DNA of 64,000 nt from NCBI RefSeq assembly GCF_024055715.1, contig NZ_JAMXMV010000011.1, forward strand, positions 124,001-188,000, read 5' to 3'. Under the pieces are notes generated by a model, which saw only the letters and a program-made list of their open reading frames with translations, had not been told where the DNA came from and did not search any database. Numbering within the stretch: the stretch's first letter is position 1; each line of letters starts with the position of its first letter. Made by a program: the position numbers and the translations under genes. Positions 8,905 through 18,307 of the stretch are shown piece by piece. Source of the stretch: Actinoallomurus soli. Its GTDB lineage: Bacteria; Actinomycetota; Actinomycetes; Streptosporangiales; Streptosporangiaceae.

Positions 8905-10599
8905 ATGCGGCCCATGACTCCTGACGTGGCCGCATTCCGATCCGCCCGCGACTTCCTGCTGGCGAACGCCGAGGACTACGAGACCGCCTACCGTGACTTC
9001 CGCTGGCCCGAGGTCGCCGAGTTCAACTGGGCGCTGGAGTGGTTCGACGGCGTGCTCGCCGCCGAGACCCCCGACCGTCTCGCGCTGTGGATCGTCGAGG
9101 AGGACGGCTCGGAGCTGAAGCTGACGTTCGCCGAACTCGCCGACCGGTCGAGCCGGGTGGCCGGCTGGCTGCGGGCTCAGGGCGTACGGCGGGGCGAGCG
9201 GATCCTGCTGATGCTCGGGAACCAGGTCGAGCTGTGGGAGACGATGCTGGCGGCGATGAAGCTCGGCGCCGTCGTCGTCCCGGCGACCACCCTGCTGACC
9301 CCCGACGACCTGCGCGACCGGATCGCCCGTGGCGGCGTCTCGCACGTCGTGACCGGGACGGCCGACACGGCGAAGTTCGCGGACCTGACGGGCGAGTGGA
9401 CGAGGATCTGCGTGGGCACGGCGGACGGCTGGCTCGCGTACGGCGACGCCTACGGGCACGAGCCGTACGACGCGGCCGGGACGACGACGAACGCCGGCGA
9501 CACGCTCCTGCTGTACTTCACCTCCGGGACGACCGCCCGGCCGAAGCTGGTCGAGCACACGTACGCGTCGTACCCGGTCGGGCACCTGTCGACGATGTAC
9601 TGGATCGGCCTGCGCCCCGGCGACGTCCACCTGAACGTCTCCTCCCCCGGCTGGGCCAAGCACGCGTGGAGCAACGTCTTCGCGCCGTGGAACGCCGGCG
9701 CGTGCGTGCTGGTCCTCAACTACGCGCGGTTCAGCGCCCCCGCGCTGCTGGAGGTCCTGCGGCGGTGCGAGGTGACGACGTTCTGCGCGCCGCCGACGGT
9801 GTGGCGGATGCTGATCCAGGAGGACCTGCGGTCCTGGGACCTGAACCTGCGCATCACCGTCGCGGCGGGCGAGCCGCTCAACCCGGAGATCATCGACCAG
9901 GTCCGCGAGCAGTGGGGGCTCACGGTGCGGGACGGCTACGGCCAGACCGAGACCACGGCGCAGATCGGCAACTCCCCGGGGCAGCCGCTGAAGCCCGGGT
10001 CGATGGGCCGTCCGCTGCCGGGGTACCGGATCGCGCTCATCGACCCGGTGAGCGGGGAGCCCGCCGACGAGGGCGAGGTGTGCATCGACCTGTCCGAGCG
10101 CCCGGTCGCGCTGATGGCGGGGTACCGCGACGAGTCCGGGCGGACGGACGAGGCGATGGACGGCGGGTACTACCACACCGGTGACGTGGCCTCCGTGGAC
10201 GCGGACGGCTACGTCACGTTCGTGGGACGCACCGACGACGTCTTCAAGGCCTCGGACTACAAGATCTCGCCGTTCGAGCTGGAGAGCGTGCTGCTGGAGC
10301 ACGAGGCGGTCGCGGAGGCCGCCGTCGTGCCCGCCGCCGACCCGGTGCGCCTGGCCGTGCCGAAGGCGTACGTCTCGCTGGCCGCCGGTCACGAGCCGAC
10401 GGCCGAGACCGCGCGCTCGATCCTGGCGCACTCCCGGCAGCGGCTGGCGCCGTACAAGCGAGTGCGCCGCCTGGAGTTCGGCGAGCTGCCGAAGACGATC
10501 TCCGGGAAGATCCGGCGGGTCGAGCTGCGCGGGCTGGAGGATGCGGACCGGCGCGCCGGTGAGTACCGCGAGGAGGACTTTCCGGACCTGAGGTCCTGA
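8905..10599 (+). CDS. AMP-binding acyl-CoA synthetase family protein
   Basis: 564 residues of the ANL superfamily, which activates a carboxylate as an acyl-AMP and passes it to CoA. Motifs in order: YFTSGTTARPK (P-loop; the usual Gly before the last residues is Arg here), DGYGQTET, YYHTGDVASVDADGYVTFVG, the hinge region RTDDVFKASDYKISPFELE, and the catalytic-lysine motif PKTISGKIRR near the end. The pattern is closest to acetyl/medium-chain acyl-CoA synthetases. The ATG at 8905 has GGAG seven bases upstream; ATG 8914 is a possible alternative. It sits between paralogues A and B of the sigma fusions but shows no domain link to them. Confidence 0.9.
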   Translation: MRPMTPDVAAFRSARDFLLANAEDYETAYRDFRWPEVAEFNWALEWFDGVLAAETPDRLALWIVEEDGSELKLTFAELADRSSRVAGWLRAQGVRRGERILLMLGNQVELWETMLAAMKLGAVVVPATTLLTPDDLRDRIARGGVSHVVTGTADTAKFADLTGEWTRICVGTADGWLAYGDAYGHEPYDAAGTTTNAGDTLLLYFTSGTTARPKLVEHTYASYPVGHLSTMYWIGLRPGDVHLNVSSPGWAKHAWSNVFAPWNAGACVLVLNYARFSAPALLEVLRRCEVTTFCAPPTVWRMLIQEDLRSWDLNLRITVAAGEPLNPEIIDQVREQWGLTVRDGYGQTETTAQIGNSPGQPLKPGSMGRPLPGYRIALIDPVSGEPADEGEVCIDLSERPVALMAGYRDESGRTDEAMDGGYYHTGDVASVDADGYVTFVGRTDDVFKASDYKISPFELESVLLEHEAVAEAAVVPAADPVRLAVPKAYVSLAAGHEPTAETARSILAHSRQRLAPYKRVRRLEFGELPKTISGKIRRVELRGLEDADRRAGEYREEDFPDLRS

Positions 10600-10731
10600 C
10601 GGTTTCGGTCACTCAGCGTCAGGTTTTCCTGCATGACGCAGAAAGTGATCACAGAGCGTTGCCCACTATGCCGCATTCGCCACCAAAACTGACCTATCAC
10701 CCCTTGATCGATGGCAGGATGCGTAAACCGA

Positions 10732-10750
10732 AGACGCCTTTGGGGCGTCT
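10732..10750 (+). promoter_or_regulatory. Leader hairpin before paralogue B
   Basis: AGACGCC (10732-10738) and GGCGTCT (10744-10750) form a perfect 7-bp stem with a 5-base loop, 36 bases before the GTG start. There is no T-run after it, so it is more likely a leader or protein-binding structure than a terminator. It lies in the AT-richer region that presumably holds the promoter. Confidence 0.4.
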
Positions 10751-10786
10751 GTGTCGCTTGTGGCAGGTGAGCAACGGGGAGGACAT

Positions 10787-12244
10787 GTGGCGGGGTGGCC
10801 GACGATCGACAGGGCCGAGGACCAGCGGCTGGCGCAGGCGCTCCGGGCGGGACACCCGACCGCCATGGCCGACATCTATGAGGCGTACGCGCAACGGCTG
10901 TACGACTATTGCCACGTACTGCTCCGCGATCAGGAGCTGGCCGCCCAGGGTCTGCACGACTCGCTGATCATCGTGCAGGAGCGGGGCTCGGCGCTGCCGG
11001 ATCCCCGGCTGTTCCGAGGCTGGCTGTACGCCGTGACGCGCGCCGAGTGCCTGCGACGCCGCGCCGAGACCGGAATTCCCGAGAACCGGCGGAAGGCGCG
11101 GGAGGCCGAAGGTCTCGTGGAGATCGACGAGTCGACCCGCCGGCTGGTGCACGCGGCGCTGATGGTGCTGAGCAGCGCACAGCGCGAGTTGCTCGATCTG
11201 GCGCTCCGACACGAGCTCGACCCGCACGAGCTCGCCGAGGTGCTGAACACGACGCCGCAGGACGTGACGTTGCTCGTCGAGCAGGCTCGAAACGACCTGG
11301 ACGACGCCTTCGCCGCCGTGGTCGTCGCGGCGACCGGGCGCGACGACTGCCCGAGCGTCCCCGCGCTGGCGGGCCCGGCGGACCGGCCGCTGGACGCCGA
11401 GGCCTGTGGCCGGCTGGCCCGCCACATCGGGAACTGCCCGATCTGCGGCCTGCGCGCGAATCGCAAGGTGGCGACCGCCCGGCTGCTGCACGCCATGCCG
11501 ATCGCGGCCGTGCCGGCCGGTCTGCGCGCGCGTGTGCTCGGCACCGTGACGCCCGAGCACGCCGACCTGCGGGCGGCGGTCGCGGGGCGTTTCGACCGGC
11601 CGCGGCCGGCGCCGCACGACGACGAGTTCGCCGAGAACGAGACCCGTCGCAGGGCCGGGATGTGGGTCGCCCTGGGAGCGGCCGCCTGCGCCGTGCTGGC
11701 CCTCACCGGGATCTTCCTCGTGCTCCCCGGCTCGGGCGGTAAGGCCGACTCCGGCGACCAGGCCGCCGCCGCACCGTCCAGCGGCTCGCCGAGCAGCGAT
11801 CCGTCCGAGTCCTCCCCCACCGGCCCGTCGCCGAGCAGGTCCGAGAAGCCGCACACGCCGACCCCGACACCCACCCCCACGCCGAAGAAGAGCAGGACCC
11901 CGAAGCCGGCGCACACCCTCGGCAGGCCCAGGACGACCGCTCCGGCCCCGGCGTCCTCCGCCCCACAGCCGTCGTCCACCACCGGGACGCTGACCGTGGC
12001 CGGATGCGACATGCGGTATTCCGGCCGCTGCAAGGTTCGGGTGACCGCCCACGGCGGTCCGGTGCACTGGGCGGTGAGCGGCACCAATGGGGCGGTCCAG
12101 GCCACCGGCGACGGCGACCTGGGCGCCGGAGACTCCGCGTACGTCACGGTCTCGCGGACCTACAAGGACTGGTGCTTCACCGAGAACACCGGGTCGGTGT
12201 CCTTCTCCCCGGGCTCGTCGGCCGACGTGCACTGGGACTGCTGA
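10787..12244 (+). CDS. Sigma/zinc anti-sigma-like/transmembrane fusion protein, paralogue B
   Basis: 485 residues with the same order as paralogue A: region 2 (about 15-92, IYEAYAQRLYDYCHVLLRD), region 4 (about 118-172, LSSAQRELLDLALRHELD), Cys188 plus RHIGNCPIC (His213, Cys217, Cys220), a membrane segment near 292-313, a Ser/Pro/Thr/Lys stalk with repeated TPTP, and an outer domain from about 400 with four cysteines starting GCDMRY and ending in WDC. Even cysteine number fits disulphides outside the cell. The GTG at 10787 has GGGGAGG four bases before it; an overlapping ATG two bases earlier is out of frame. It is closest in sequence to paralogue C, so the B/C duplication looks more recent. 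Confidence 0.85.
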   Translation: MAGWPTIDRAEDQRLAQALRAGHPTAMADIYEAYAQRLYDYCHVLLRDQELAAQGLHDSLIIVQERGSALPDPRLFRGWLYAVTRAECLRRRAETGIPENRRKAREAEGLVEIDESTRRLVHAALMVLSSAQRELLDLALRHELDPHELAEVLNTTPQDVTLLVEQARNDLDDAFAAVVVAATGRDDCPSVPALAGPADRPLDAEACGRLARHIGNCPICGLRANRKVATARLLHAMPIAAVPAGLRARVLGTVTPEHADLRAAVAGRFDRPRPAPHDDEFAENETRRRAGMWVALGAAACAVLALTGIFLVLPGSGGKADSGDQAAAAPSSGSPSSDPSESSPTGPSPSRSEKPHTPTPTPTPTPKKSRTPKPAHTLGRPRTTAPAPASSAPQPSSTTGTLTVAGCDMRYSGRCKVRVTAHGGPVHWAVSGTNGAVQATGDGDLGAGDSAYVTVSRTYKDWCFTENTGSVSFSPGSSADVHWDC

Positions 12245-12458
12245 CGCCTGTCGGCTCCGCACACCGACGCACCGGGTTTCGGCCACGCCCGGCGAGAACC
12301 TGCACGCTCCGCAACCGGCGGCGAAGCGTAGCCGGGCTTGACCACTTTCGTGGCGGAAGCCAGCCATGAGGCGGGTGTTAGTGGCAGTATTCGGGAACTG
12401 ATGGTGCGCCTGGGACATCTGGGCTCTGCGGGATGAATCGAGCAGTGGGGAGGGTGAC

Positions 12459-13937
12459 GTGGCCGGGTGGCCGAGCATCGACAGGGCCGAGGACCAGCGG
12501 CTGGCGCGGGCACTCGACGCCGGGGACACCAACGCCATCGCGCAGCTCTACGCCGCGTACGCGGAACGGCTGTTCGACTACTGCCACGTCCTGCTGCGCG
12601 ACCAGGACACCGCCGCGCAGGCCGTACACGACTCGCTGATCGCGGTGCGGGAGCGCATCGCCGCGCTTCCCGACCCCCGGTTGTTCCGGGGCTGGCTGTA
12701 CGCGACGACGCGCGCCGACTGCCTGCGCCGCCTTTCGCACGGCGAGCTCCCGGCCGAGCGCCGGCGGGCGCCGGAGACCGGTGCGGACGGCCTGGACCCG
12801 GCGACCCTCGAGTTCCTCCGCGCCGCGCTCGCGGTGCTGGAACCCGCCCAGCGTGAGGCACTCGACCTGGCGATACGGCATGAGCTGGACCCGCACGAGC
12901 TGTCCGAGGTGCTGGGAACGACGCCGCAAGAGACCTCCGTGCTCGTCGAGCAGGCGCGGGGCGACCTCGACGCCGCGTTCGCCGCGGTCGTCGTCGCGAC
13001 GACCGGCCGCGACCACTGCCCGACCGTTCCCGCGCTGGCGGGCCCGCCGGGCGAGCGGCTCGACGCGGAGCGGTGCGGTGAGCTGGCCAAACACGTCGCC
13101 GGCTGTCCGATCTGCGCCCTGCGCGTGAACGGTGCCGTCGCGACGGACCTGCTGCTGCGGGCCATGCCGGCCGCCGCCGCCCCCGCGGACCTGCGCGGGC
13201 GCGTCCTGGCCACGGCGTTCTCCCCCGAGCACGCTCAGACCCGGGCGACGATCGCGATGCGCTTCGCGCCCCCGCCGCCGCCCGCCGAGCCGGCGCCCGA
13301 GAAGCGGCGCCGCACGGCCACGCCCGTGTGGCTCGTCGGCGGGGCGGCCGCCTGCGCCGTCCTGCTCCTGTGCGGGTTCCTGCTCGTGTCCTCCGGGTCG
13401 GGCGGCTCGAACGGCGAGCGGCCCGCCGGCAGCGACGCCGCCGCGTCCGCCCCGGGCGGAACCCCGACCGACGACGGCTCGATGACCTCGCACGCGGCGA
13501 GCGCCACGCCCACCAAGTCGGGGACGCCGACGCCCACGCCCTCCGCCACGCCGAGCTCGCCGACACCGACACCGACGCCGTCGAAGTCCAAGCACGCCAG
13601 GACCGCCGCCCCGACCCACCACACCAGGCCGCCCGCCGGTCCCCCGCCGACGCACCCGAAGCCCCCCTCGCAACCGCAACCGGGCAGGCTCGTCGTCTCG
13701 GGGTGCAACATGGGCTACGGCTACTCATGCCAGATCACCCTGTACGCGGACGGTGGCCCCGTGACCTGGGCGGTCGTGGACACCTACCGCGTCAGCACCG
13801 GCGGCAGGGGGAACCTCGCCGCGGGCACGAGCACCTCCCTCTCCGTCAGCCGCGGCGACCGCTGCGGCCGGGGGCAGGGCTCGGTCACCTTCTCCTCGGG
13901 CGCCGTCGCCTACATCAGCTGGCGCTGCGGGTACTGA
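12459..13937 (+). CDS. Sigma/zinc anti-sigma-like/transmembrane fusion protein, paralogue C
   Basis: 492 residues: region 2 (about 15-92, LYAAYAERLFDYCHVLLRD), region 4 (about 117-172), Cys187 plus KHVAGCPIC (His212, Cys216, Cys219), a membrane segment near 285-308 (rich in Ala, Val, Leu and Cys), a stalk with many TPTPTPS units, and an outer domain with four cysteines starting GCNMGYGYSC and ending in SWRCGY. The GTG start at 12459 follows GGGGAGGG. The outer domain keeps the CxMxY and W-x-C pattern of B but differs between them, so the two may sense different things. Spacing to B is 214 bases, enough for its own promoter. Confidence 0.85.
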   Translation: MAGWPSIDRAEDQRLARALDAGDTNAIAQLYAAYAERLFDYCHVLLRDQDTAAQAVHDSLIAVRERIAALPDPRLFRGWLYATTRADCLRRLSHGELPAERRRAPETGADGLDPATLEFLRAALAVLEPAQREALDLAIRHELDPHELSEVLGTTPQETSVLVEQARGDLDAAFAAVVVATTGRDHCPTVPALAGPPGERLDAERCGELAKHVAGCPICALRVNGAVATDLLLRAMPAAAAPADLRGRVLATAFSPEHAQTRATIAMRFAPPPPPAEPAPEKRRRTATPVWLVGGAAACAVLLLCGFLLVSSGSGGSNGERPAGSDAAASAPGGTPTDDGSMTSHAASATPTKSGTPTPTPSATPSSPTPTPTPSKSKHARTAAPTHHTRPPAGPPPTHPKPPSQPQPGRLVVSGCNMGYGYSCQITLYADGGPVTWAVVDTYRVSTGGRGNLAAGTSTSLSVSRGDRCGRGQGSVTFSSGAVAYISWRCGY

Positions 13938-14032
13938 CCCGCCGGGTGACCGGCCGGCGCCGCCGGGTGGTCCCCGGCCATCGCCGCCGAGTGGCCATAC
14001 CGGTGCCGGGGCCGGGGCCGTACGGTCGGTCC

Positions 14033-14824
14033 ATGGACCTGCCTGCCGAGAAGGCGCTGCTGCGCGCCCTGCACGATGAGCACCCGGACGACCGGGGACT
14101 CCCCCTGATCCTGCCGAACGCCTGGGACGCCGTCAGCGCCCGCGTGCTCGTGGACGCCGGGTTCGCCGCGATCGCGACCGCCAGCGCCGCGGTGTCCGCG
14201 AGCCTGGGGTACGGCGACGGGGAGGCGGCGCCGTACGCGGAGATGTTCGCCGCGGCGGGCCGTGTGACCCGCGCCGTGGACGTGCCGGTGTCGGTCGACG
14301 CCGAGGCGGGGTACGGCCTGCCGCCGGCCGAGCTCGCCGACCGGCTGCGCGAGGCCGGCGCCGCGGGCTGCAACCTCGAGGACACCGCGCACGGCGCGCC
14401 GGGCGCGGGCCGCGTCCTCGCCGACGTGACCGCGCAGGCCGAGCGGATCGCCGCGCTGCGGGACGCCGACCGCGAGCTGTTCATCAACGCCAGGGTCGAC
14501 GTGTACGCCACGGGCGCGCTGCCCGGCGCGTCGGACGCCGAGCGTCTGGAGGAGGCCGTCGGCCGTGCCCGGGCCTATGTCGACGCCGGAGCCGACGGCG
14601 TCTTCGTCATCTCGGTCTCCGACGAGAAGGCCATCGCCGAGCTCGCCGACCGGATCCCCGCGCCGCTCAACGTGCTGTACCGGCCCGGCATGCCCTCCCT
14701 CGCCCGGCTCGGCGAGCTGGGGGTGCGCCGGGTGACGTTCGGGCCCGGACTGCAGCGGGCGACGCTCACACTCCTGGCCGGCCTCGCCGGGCGGCTCCAC
14801 ACCGGCGAGACCCCTGACCTGTGA
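14033..14824 (+). CDS. Isocitrate lyase / PEP mutase family protein
   Basis: 263 residues forming the PEP mutase-type TIM barrel. Visible are LILPNAWDAVSARVL at residue 25, the metal and substrate loop VDAEAGYG near 90, and NLEDTAHG near 117. The isocitrate lyase active loop KKCGH is absent, so it belongs with small family members such as oxaloacetate decarboxylases, phosphonopyruvate hydrolases or 2-methylisocitrate lyase-like proteins rather than true isocitrate lyase. It stands alone between paralogue C and the convergent phosphotransferase. No clear ribosome site precedes the ATG at 14033. Confidence 0.85.
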   Translation: MDLPAEKALLRALHDEHPDDRGLPLILPNAWDAVSARVLVDAGFAAIATASAAVSASLGYGDGEAAPYAEMFAAAGRVTRAVDVPVSVDAEAGYGLPPAELADRLREAGAAGCNLEDTAHGAPGAGRVLADVTAQAERIAALRDADRELFINARVDVYATGALPGASDAERLEEAVGRARAYVDAGADGVFVISVSDEKAIAELADRIPAPLNVLYRPGMPSLARLGELGVRRVTFGPGLQRATLTLLAGLAGRLHTGETPDL

Positions 14825-14857
14825 CGGCGGGCCCGATCCGCCGCGCGGATCGGTGAC

Positions 14858-15925
14858 TCAGCCCTCGTCGAGGGTGCGGTGGGCGCGGTCGAGGAGGATC
14901 GGCACGGACGCGCCGATCTGGTCGAAGCCCTCGCCCACCGTCGCCTTCTGGAGGTACCGGACGTGGATGCCCTCCAGCACCACGGCCAGCTTGAAGCAGC
15001 CGAACGCCACGTAGAAGTCCAGGTCGGCCAGGTCGTACCCGGTGGCCGAGGCGTAGCGGTCGGCGAACTCCCCGCTCGACAGGAAACCGGGCGCGGTCGT
15101 GACGGTTGAGCCGACGGGGATCGCGCCGCGCTCATCGTCGCCGGGATCGGTCCAGTAGACCAGCGTCAGCCCGAGGTCGGACAGCGGGTCGCCGAGCGTG
15201 GACATCTCCCAGTCGACGACCGCGGCGATCTCGGGTTCGGGCGTCAGGCGCACGAGCGCGTTGTCGAGGCGGAAGTCGCCGTGCACGAGGCCGCTGATCC
15301 CGTCGCCCGGCAGGCGGGCGGCGAGCCGCTCGACGAGCCGCTCGTACGACGCGCGCACGTCGTCGCCGGCGGTCGGGTCGGCGGGGAAGGACGCGTCCCA
15401 CTGCTTGCGCCAGCGGGCGAGCTGACGGGTCATGTACCCCTGCGGGCGGCCGAAGCCGGAGAGCCCGGCCTTGTCGACGTCGAGCAGGTGGATGGCGGCG
15501 AAGGCGTCCGCCAGGCGCTCGCTGAGGGCGCGGGCCTGCTCGGGGGTGACGTCGGCGGCGTCCTCGACGGTGCGCAGCACCCTGCCCTCGACGTGCTCCA
15601 TCACGTAGAAGGGCGCACCGATGACCTCCTCGTCCAGGCACAGCGCCAGCGGGGTGGGCACCGGCACGTCGCTGCCGGCCAGCGCGGACAGCACGGTGTG
15701 CTCCCGGCGCATGTCGTGGGCGGTGGGCAGCACGTGGCCGAGCGGCGGGCGGCGCAGCACGACGCGCCGGTCGCCGAGCCGGAGCAGGTAGGTCAGGTTC
15801 GACCGGCCTCCGGCGAGCATCTCGATGCCCGTGACGGGGGCGTCGCCGCCGGGCAGGTTGTCCGCCAGCCAGGACGACAGGCGCGGGACGTCGATCCCCG
15901 GCACTCCGGCCACCTGCTCGGCCAT
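14858..15925 (-). CDS. Aminoglycoside phosphotransferase-fold kinase (ACAD10-like)
   Basis: 355 residues with a protein-kinase-like APH fold: GGRSNLTYLL (ATP loop), RRPP with the lysine-equivalent region, the Brenner motif LVHGDFRLDNAL and the metal Asp in VVDWEMSTLGDP. In actinobacteria this subfamily resembles the N-terminal domain of ACAD10/11, which phosphorylates 4-hydroxy acyl-CoAs, rather than antibiotic resistance kinases. Two starts are equally good: ATG 15925 (GAAGGAGGTCTC upstream) and ATG 15943 (GGGGAGGGGCTC upstream), differing by six residues. It is convergent with the PEP mutase-like gene and no acyl-CoA dehydrogenase is adjacent. Confidence 0.85.
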   Translation of the reverse strand: MAEQVAGVPGIDVPRLSSWLADNLPGGDAPVTGIEMLAGGRSNLTYLLRLGDRRVVLRRPPLGHVLPTAHDMRREHTVLSALAGSDVPVPTPLALCLDEEVIGAPFYVMEHVEGRVLRTVEDAADVTPEQARALSERLADAFAAIHLLDVDKAGLSGFGRPQGYMTRQLARWRKQWDASFPADPTAGDDVRASYERLVERLAARLPGDGISGLVHGDFRLDNALVRLTPEPEIAAVVDWEMSTLGDPLSDLGLTLVYWTDPGDDERGAIPVGSTVTTAPGFLSSGEFADRYASATGYDLADLDFYVAFGCFKLAVVLEGIHVRYLQKATVGEGFDQIGASVPILLDRAHRTLDEG

Positions 15926-16251
15926 GAGACCTCCTTCGTCCATGAGCCCCTCCCCTTCGGTCCGCGGCGCACGGCCGGCCGGTCGCGCGCCGCTCAGCGC
16001 CCACCAGGTCGCGCGCTGCTCAGCGCCTATTAGAACGCGACTCGGGTCAGGGACGCCAACCGGCCCGGCTCCGACCGGATCCGGCCGGAGGAGGCAACGA
16101 AGAGTCACCAGGGGTAGGCATTCGACTCGTTGGGGTATCAGGAACTAGAAAGGTGACCGTCACCCTCAAATGCGCCTTAAGTAGGGCGAATTTCCCGATC
16201 AGCCGAAACACCATCCGGGCAAGGATCCGACCCGATGGAGGGGAACAGACC

Positions 16252-16941
16252 GTGGCCGACGCATGGCTGCCTGGCGCCGGACGCCTGCATACCGCGCATG
16301 ACGGTGGATCGCTCAAGGGCGGCGCGCCTCGTGCGGTCTGGCATACCAGCGAGAACGACCCGCGCCGGATCTCCGCCCGCTCGGTGGCCCAGCGCCTCGA
16401 GCAGCAGGGACAGAGCGCCCACCTCGTGTGGAACCCCTGCAGCGGCGAGATCCTGCAGATGGTGCCCGCCACGCGGGCCGCGTGGCTCCTTCCCGGCGAG
16501 GTGGGCCGCGAGGGCCGCGCCTGCGTCCAGATCGTCGTCGTCGGGCTCTCCCACGAGCCGTTCACGACGGGCCCCCTGAACGGCCTGGACAGGATCGTCG
16601 GGTGGCTCGACGGATGGCACGTGCCGCGCCGCTGGCCCGCCGGCCCGCCGCTGCCCCGGCCGGAGGCGTACGACGCCGTCCGCGGGCGCCGGCCCTGGGC
16701 GCGCGGCGGGCACTTCGGCGCGTCCCAGGTGCCCGGGGCGACCTCCTCCGATCCCGGCCGGATCGACACCTCGAAGATCACCGGTCCGGAGGCGCCGCTG
16801 GGGATTCCCCGGCCTCGGGTGGCGCCCGGTGAGGAGACCGCCGCGGCCGACCCCGACGCGCTGCTCAGCCGGCGGCAGCACGCGCCGGACCGGAGAGAGC
16901 CTCCCGGACCAGCGCACGTATCAGCGAACAGCCGCTCTTGA
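16252..16941 (+). CDS. N-acetylmuramoyl-L-alanine amidase-like protein
   Basis: 229 residues with the amidase_2/peptidoglycan-recognition pattern: first zinc His in AVWHTSEND, second in GGHFGASQVPG and an Asp in SSDPGRID, all three ligand positions being present. No signal peptide is seen, so it may be cytoplasmic, exported by other means, or phage-derived. The GTG at 16252 has GGAGGGGA eight bases upstream; the longer reading from 16153 includes a GGTGAC/GTCACC palindrome at 16152-16164 and is not preferred. Its last 77 bases overlap the end of the convergent MocR gene, so one tail may be mis-set or the overlap is real. Confidence 0.75.
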   Translation: MADAWLPGAGRLHTAHDGGSLKGGAPRAVWHTSENDPRRISARSVAQRLEQQGQSAHLVWNPCSGEILQMVPATRAAWLLPGEVGREGRACVQIVVVGLSHEPFTTGPLNGLDRIVGWLDGWHVPRRWPAGPPLPRPEAYDAVRGRRPWARGGHFGASQVPGATSSDPGRIDTSKITGPEAPLGIPRPRVAPGEETAAADPDALLSRRQHAPDRREPPGPAHVSANSRS

Positions 16942-18307
16942 CCTGCGCGAGCGTGGCGGCGCCATAGCCGATCTCGAGGCCGTGCACGGCCGGCGGCCCG
17001 CCGAACCGGCGTTCCATCGTGTCGAGCAGGACTCCGTGCTCCGCCGCGCGCTCGACGACCAGGGTCGCGGCGTCCGGCGGCAGTTCGAGGACGATGTGCA
17101 GCCCGGCGGTCTCTCCGCGGAGCGGAAGGTCGCCGAGCGCGTCCACCACGGCCGCCCGGCGCCGCGCGTACTCCGCCCGCATCCGGCGCACGTGCCGGTC
17201 CAGGTCGCCGCGCTCGATCAGGATGCGCACGGCCTCCTGAGGGACCGCCGCCGTACGGTCATTGACGCGCTCCCGCAAGGCCGTGATCGCCGCGACGAGG
17301 TCCGGGCGCGCCACCAGCCAGCCGACGCCGACGTCGGGCGCCAACGTCTTCGCGGTGGTGCCGAGGTAGACCGTCACCTCCGGATCCAGCCCGTACAGCG
17401 CGGGCAGCGGCGCCACGTCGTACCGGAACTCGCTGTCGTAGTCGTCCTCGGCGATCAGCGCGCCGTTGCGCCGCGCCCACGCCAGCAGCGCCTGCCGGCG
17501 TGGCACCGGCAGGCGGCCGCCGAGCGGGTACTGGTGCGACGGCGTCGTGTAGACGATGCGGAGCCCGTCGGGCAGCGCGTCGACGATCAGCCCGGACTCG
17601 TCCACCGGGCACGGCACCACCTCCGCGCCCCGCGTCGCAAGCGTCGCCCGCGCCTTGGTGTAGCCCGGTTCCTCGACGCCGACCCGGTCCCCGGGCCGCA
17701 GGACCACGGCTCCGAGGAGGTCCAGGCCGTTCGTGGCGCCCCGTGTGACCAGGACCCGGTCCACCGGGCACGAGACGCCCCGGCTGCGCCGCAGGTAGTC
17801 GACGAGCGCGGCGCGCAGGCCGGGCAGGCCCCGCGGGTCCGGCCGCCCGGCCGGCGTCACGGTCGCCGCCAGCCGCCAGGCGCGCCGCCACGCGGGCGTG
17901 TCCAGCCCGTGGGTCCAGGGGATGCCGGGTCGCAGGTCGATGACGGTCCCCTCGGCCGGCGACGGGTCGGCGGGCACCGGTCGGGCCGCGCGGAGGAACC
18001 CGCCGCTCGGCGGCGCGATGTCGGCGACGTACGTGCCCGATCCGTGCCGGCCCTCGATCCAGCCCTCGGCGTACAGTTGCTCGTACGCCTCGGTGACCAC
18101 GGTGCGGCTGACGCCCAGGGCGGACGCCAGTGCCCGGCTCGAGGGGAGCCGTTCGCCGGCCTTCAGGCGCCCCTCGGCCATCGCCGAGCGCAGCTGCCCG
18201 CCGAGCTGGACACTGAGCGGCGTCCCGGCCTCGCGATCGACGACGAGGGGCAGGTCGAAGTGGTCCCGCGACAAAGTGGTTCCCTTTTTCGGTGCGGAAG
18301 TGGCCAT
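16865..18307 (-). CDS. MocR/PdxR family regulator (GntR HTH plus aminotransferase fold)
   Basis: 480 residues: a GntR-type winged helix at about 20-95 (LRSAMAEGRLKAGERLPSSR, then ALGVSRTVVTEAYEQLYAEG), then a fold-type I aminotransferase domain with the PLP lysine region LGTTAKTLAPDVGVGWL and DDYDSEFRYD. Such proteins use PLP as effector and often control vitamin B6 or amino acid genes. ATG 18307 gives the longest start, but AAGTGG boxes then fall within codons 11-17. A TTG at 18272-18274 with AAAGGGA upstream is an alternative that begins LSRDHFDLPL and frees part of that DNA. It diverges from a PPOX-family flavoprotein gene, the likely target. Confidence 0.88.
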   Translation of the reverse strand: MATSAPKKGTTLSRDHFDLPLVVDREAGTPLSVQLGGQLRSAMAEGRLKAGERLPSSRALASALGVSRTVVTEAYEQLYAEGWIEGRHGSGTYVADIAPPSGGFLRAARPVPADPSPAEGTVIDLRPGIPWTHGLDTPAWRRAWRLAATVTPAGRPDPRGLPGLRAALVDYLRRSRGVSCPVDRVLVTRGATNGLDLLGAVVLRPGDRVGVEEPGYTKARATLATRGAEVVPCPVDESGLIVDALPDGLRIVYTTPSHQYPLGGRLPVPRRQALLAWARRNGALIAEDDYDSEFRYDVAPLPALYGLDPEVTVYLGTTAKTLAPDVGVGWLVARPDLVAAITALRERVNDRTAAVPQEAVRILIERGDLDRHVRRMRAEYARRRAAVVDALGDLPLRGETAGLHIVLELPPDAATLVVERAAEHGVLLDTMERRFGGPPAVHGLEIGYGAATLAQVKSGCSLIRALVREALSGPARAAAG

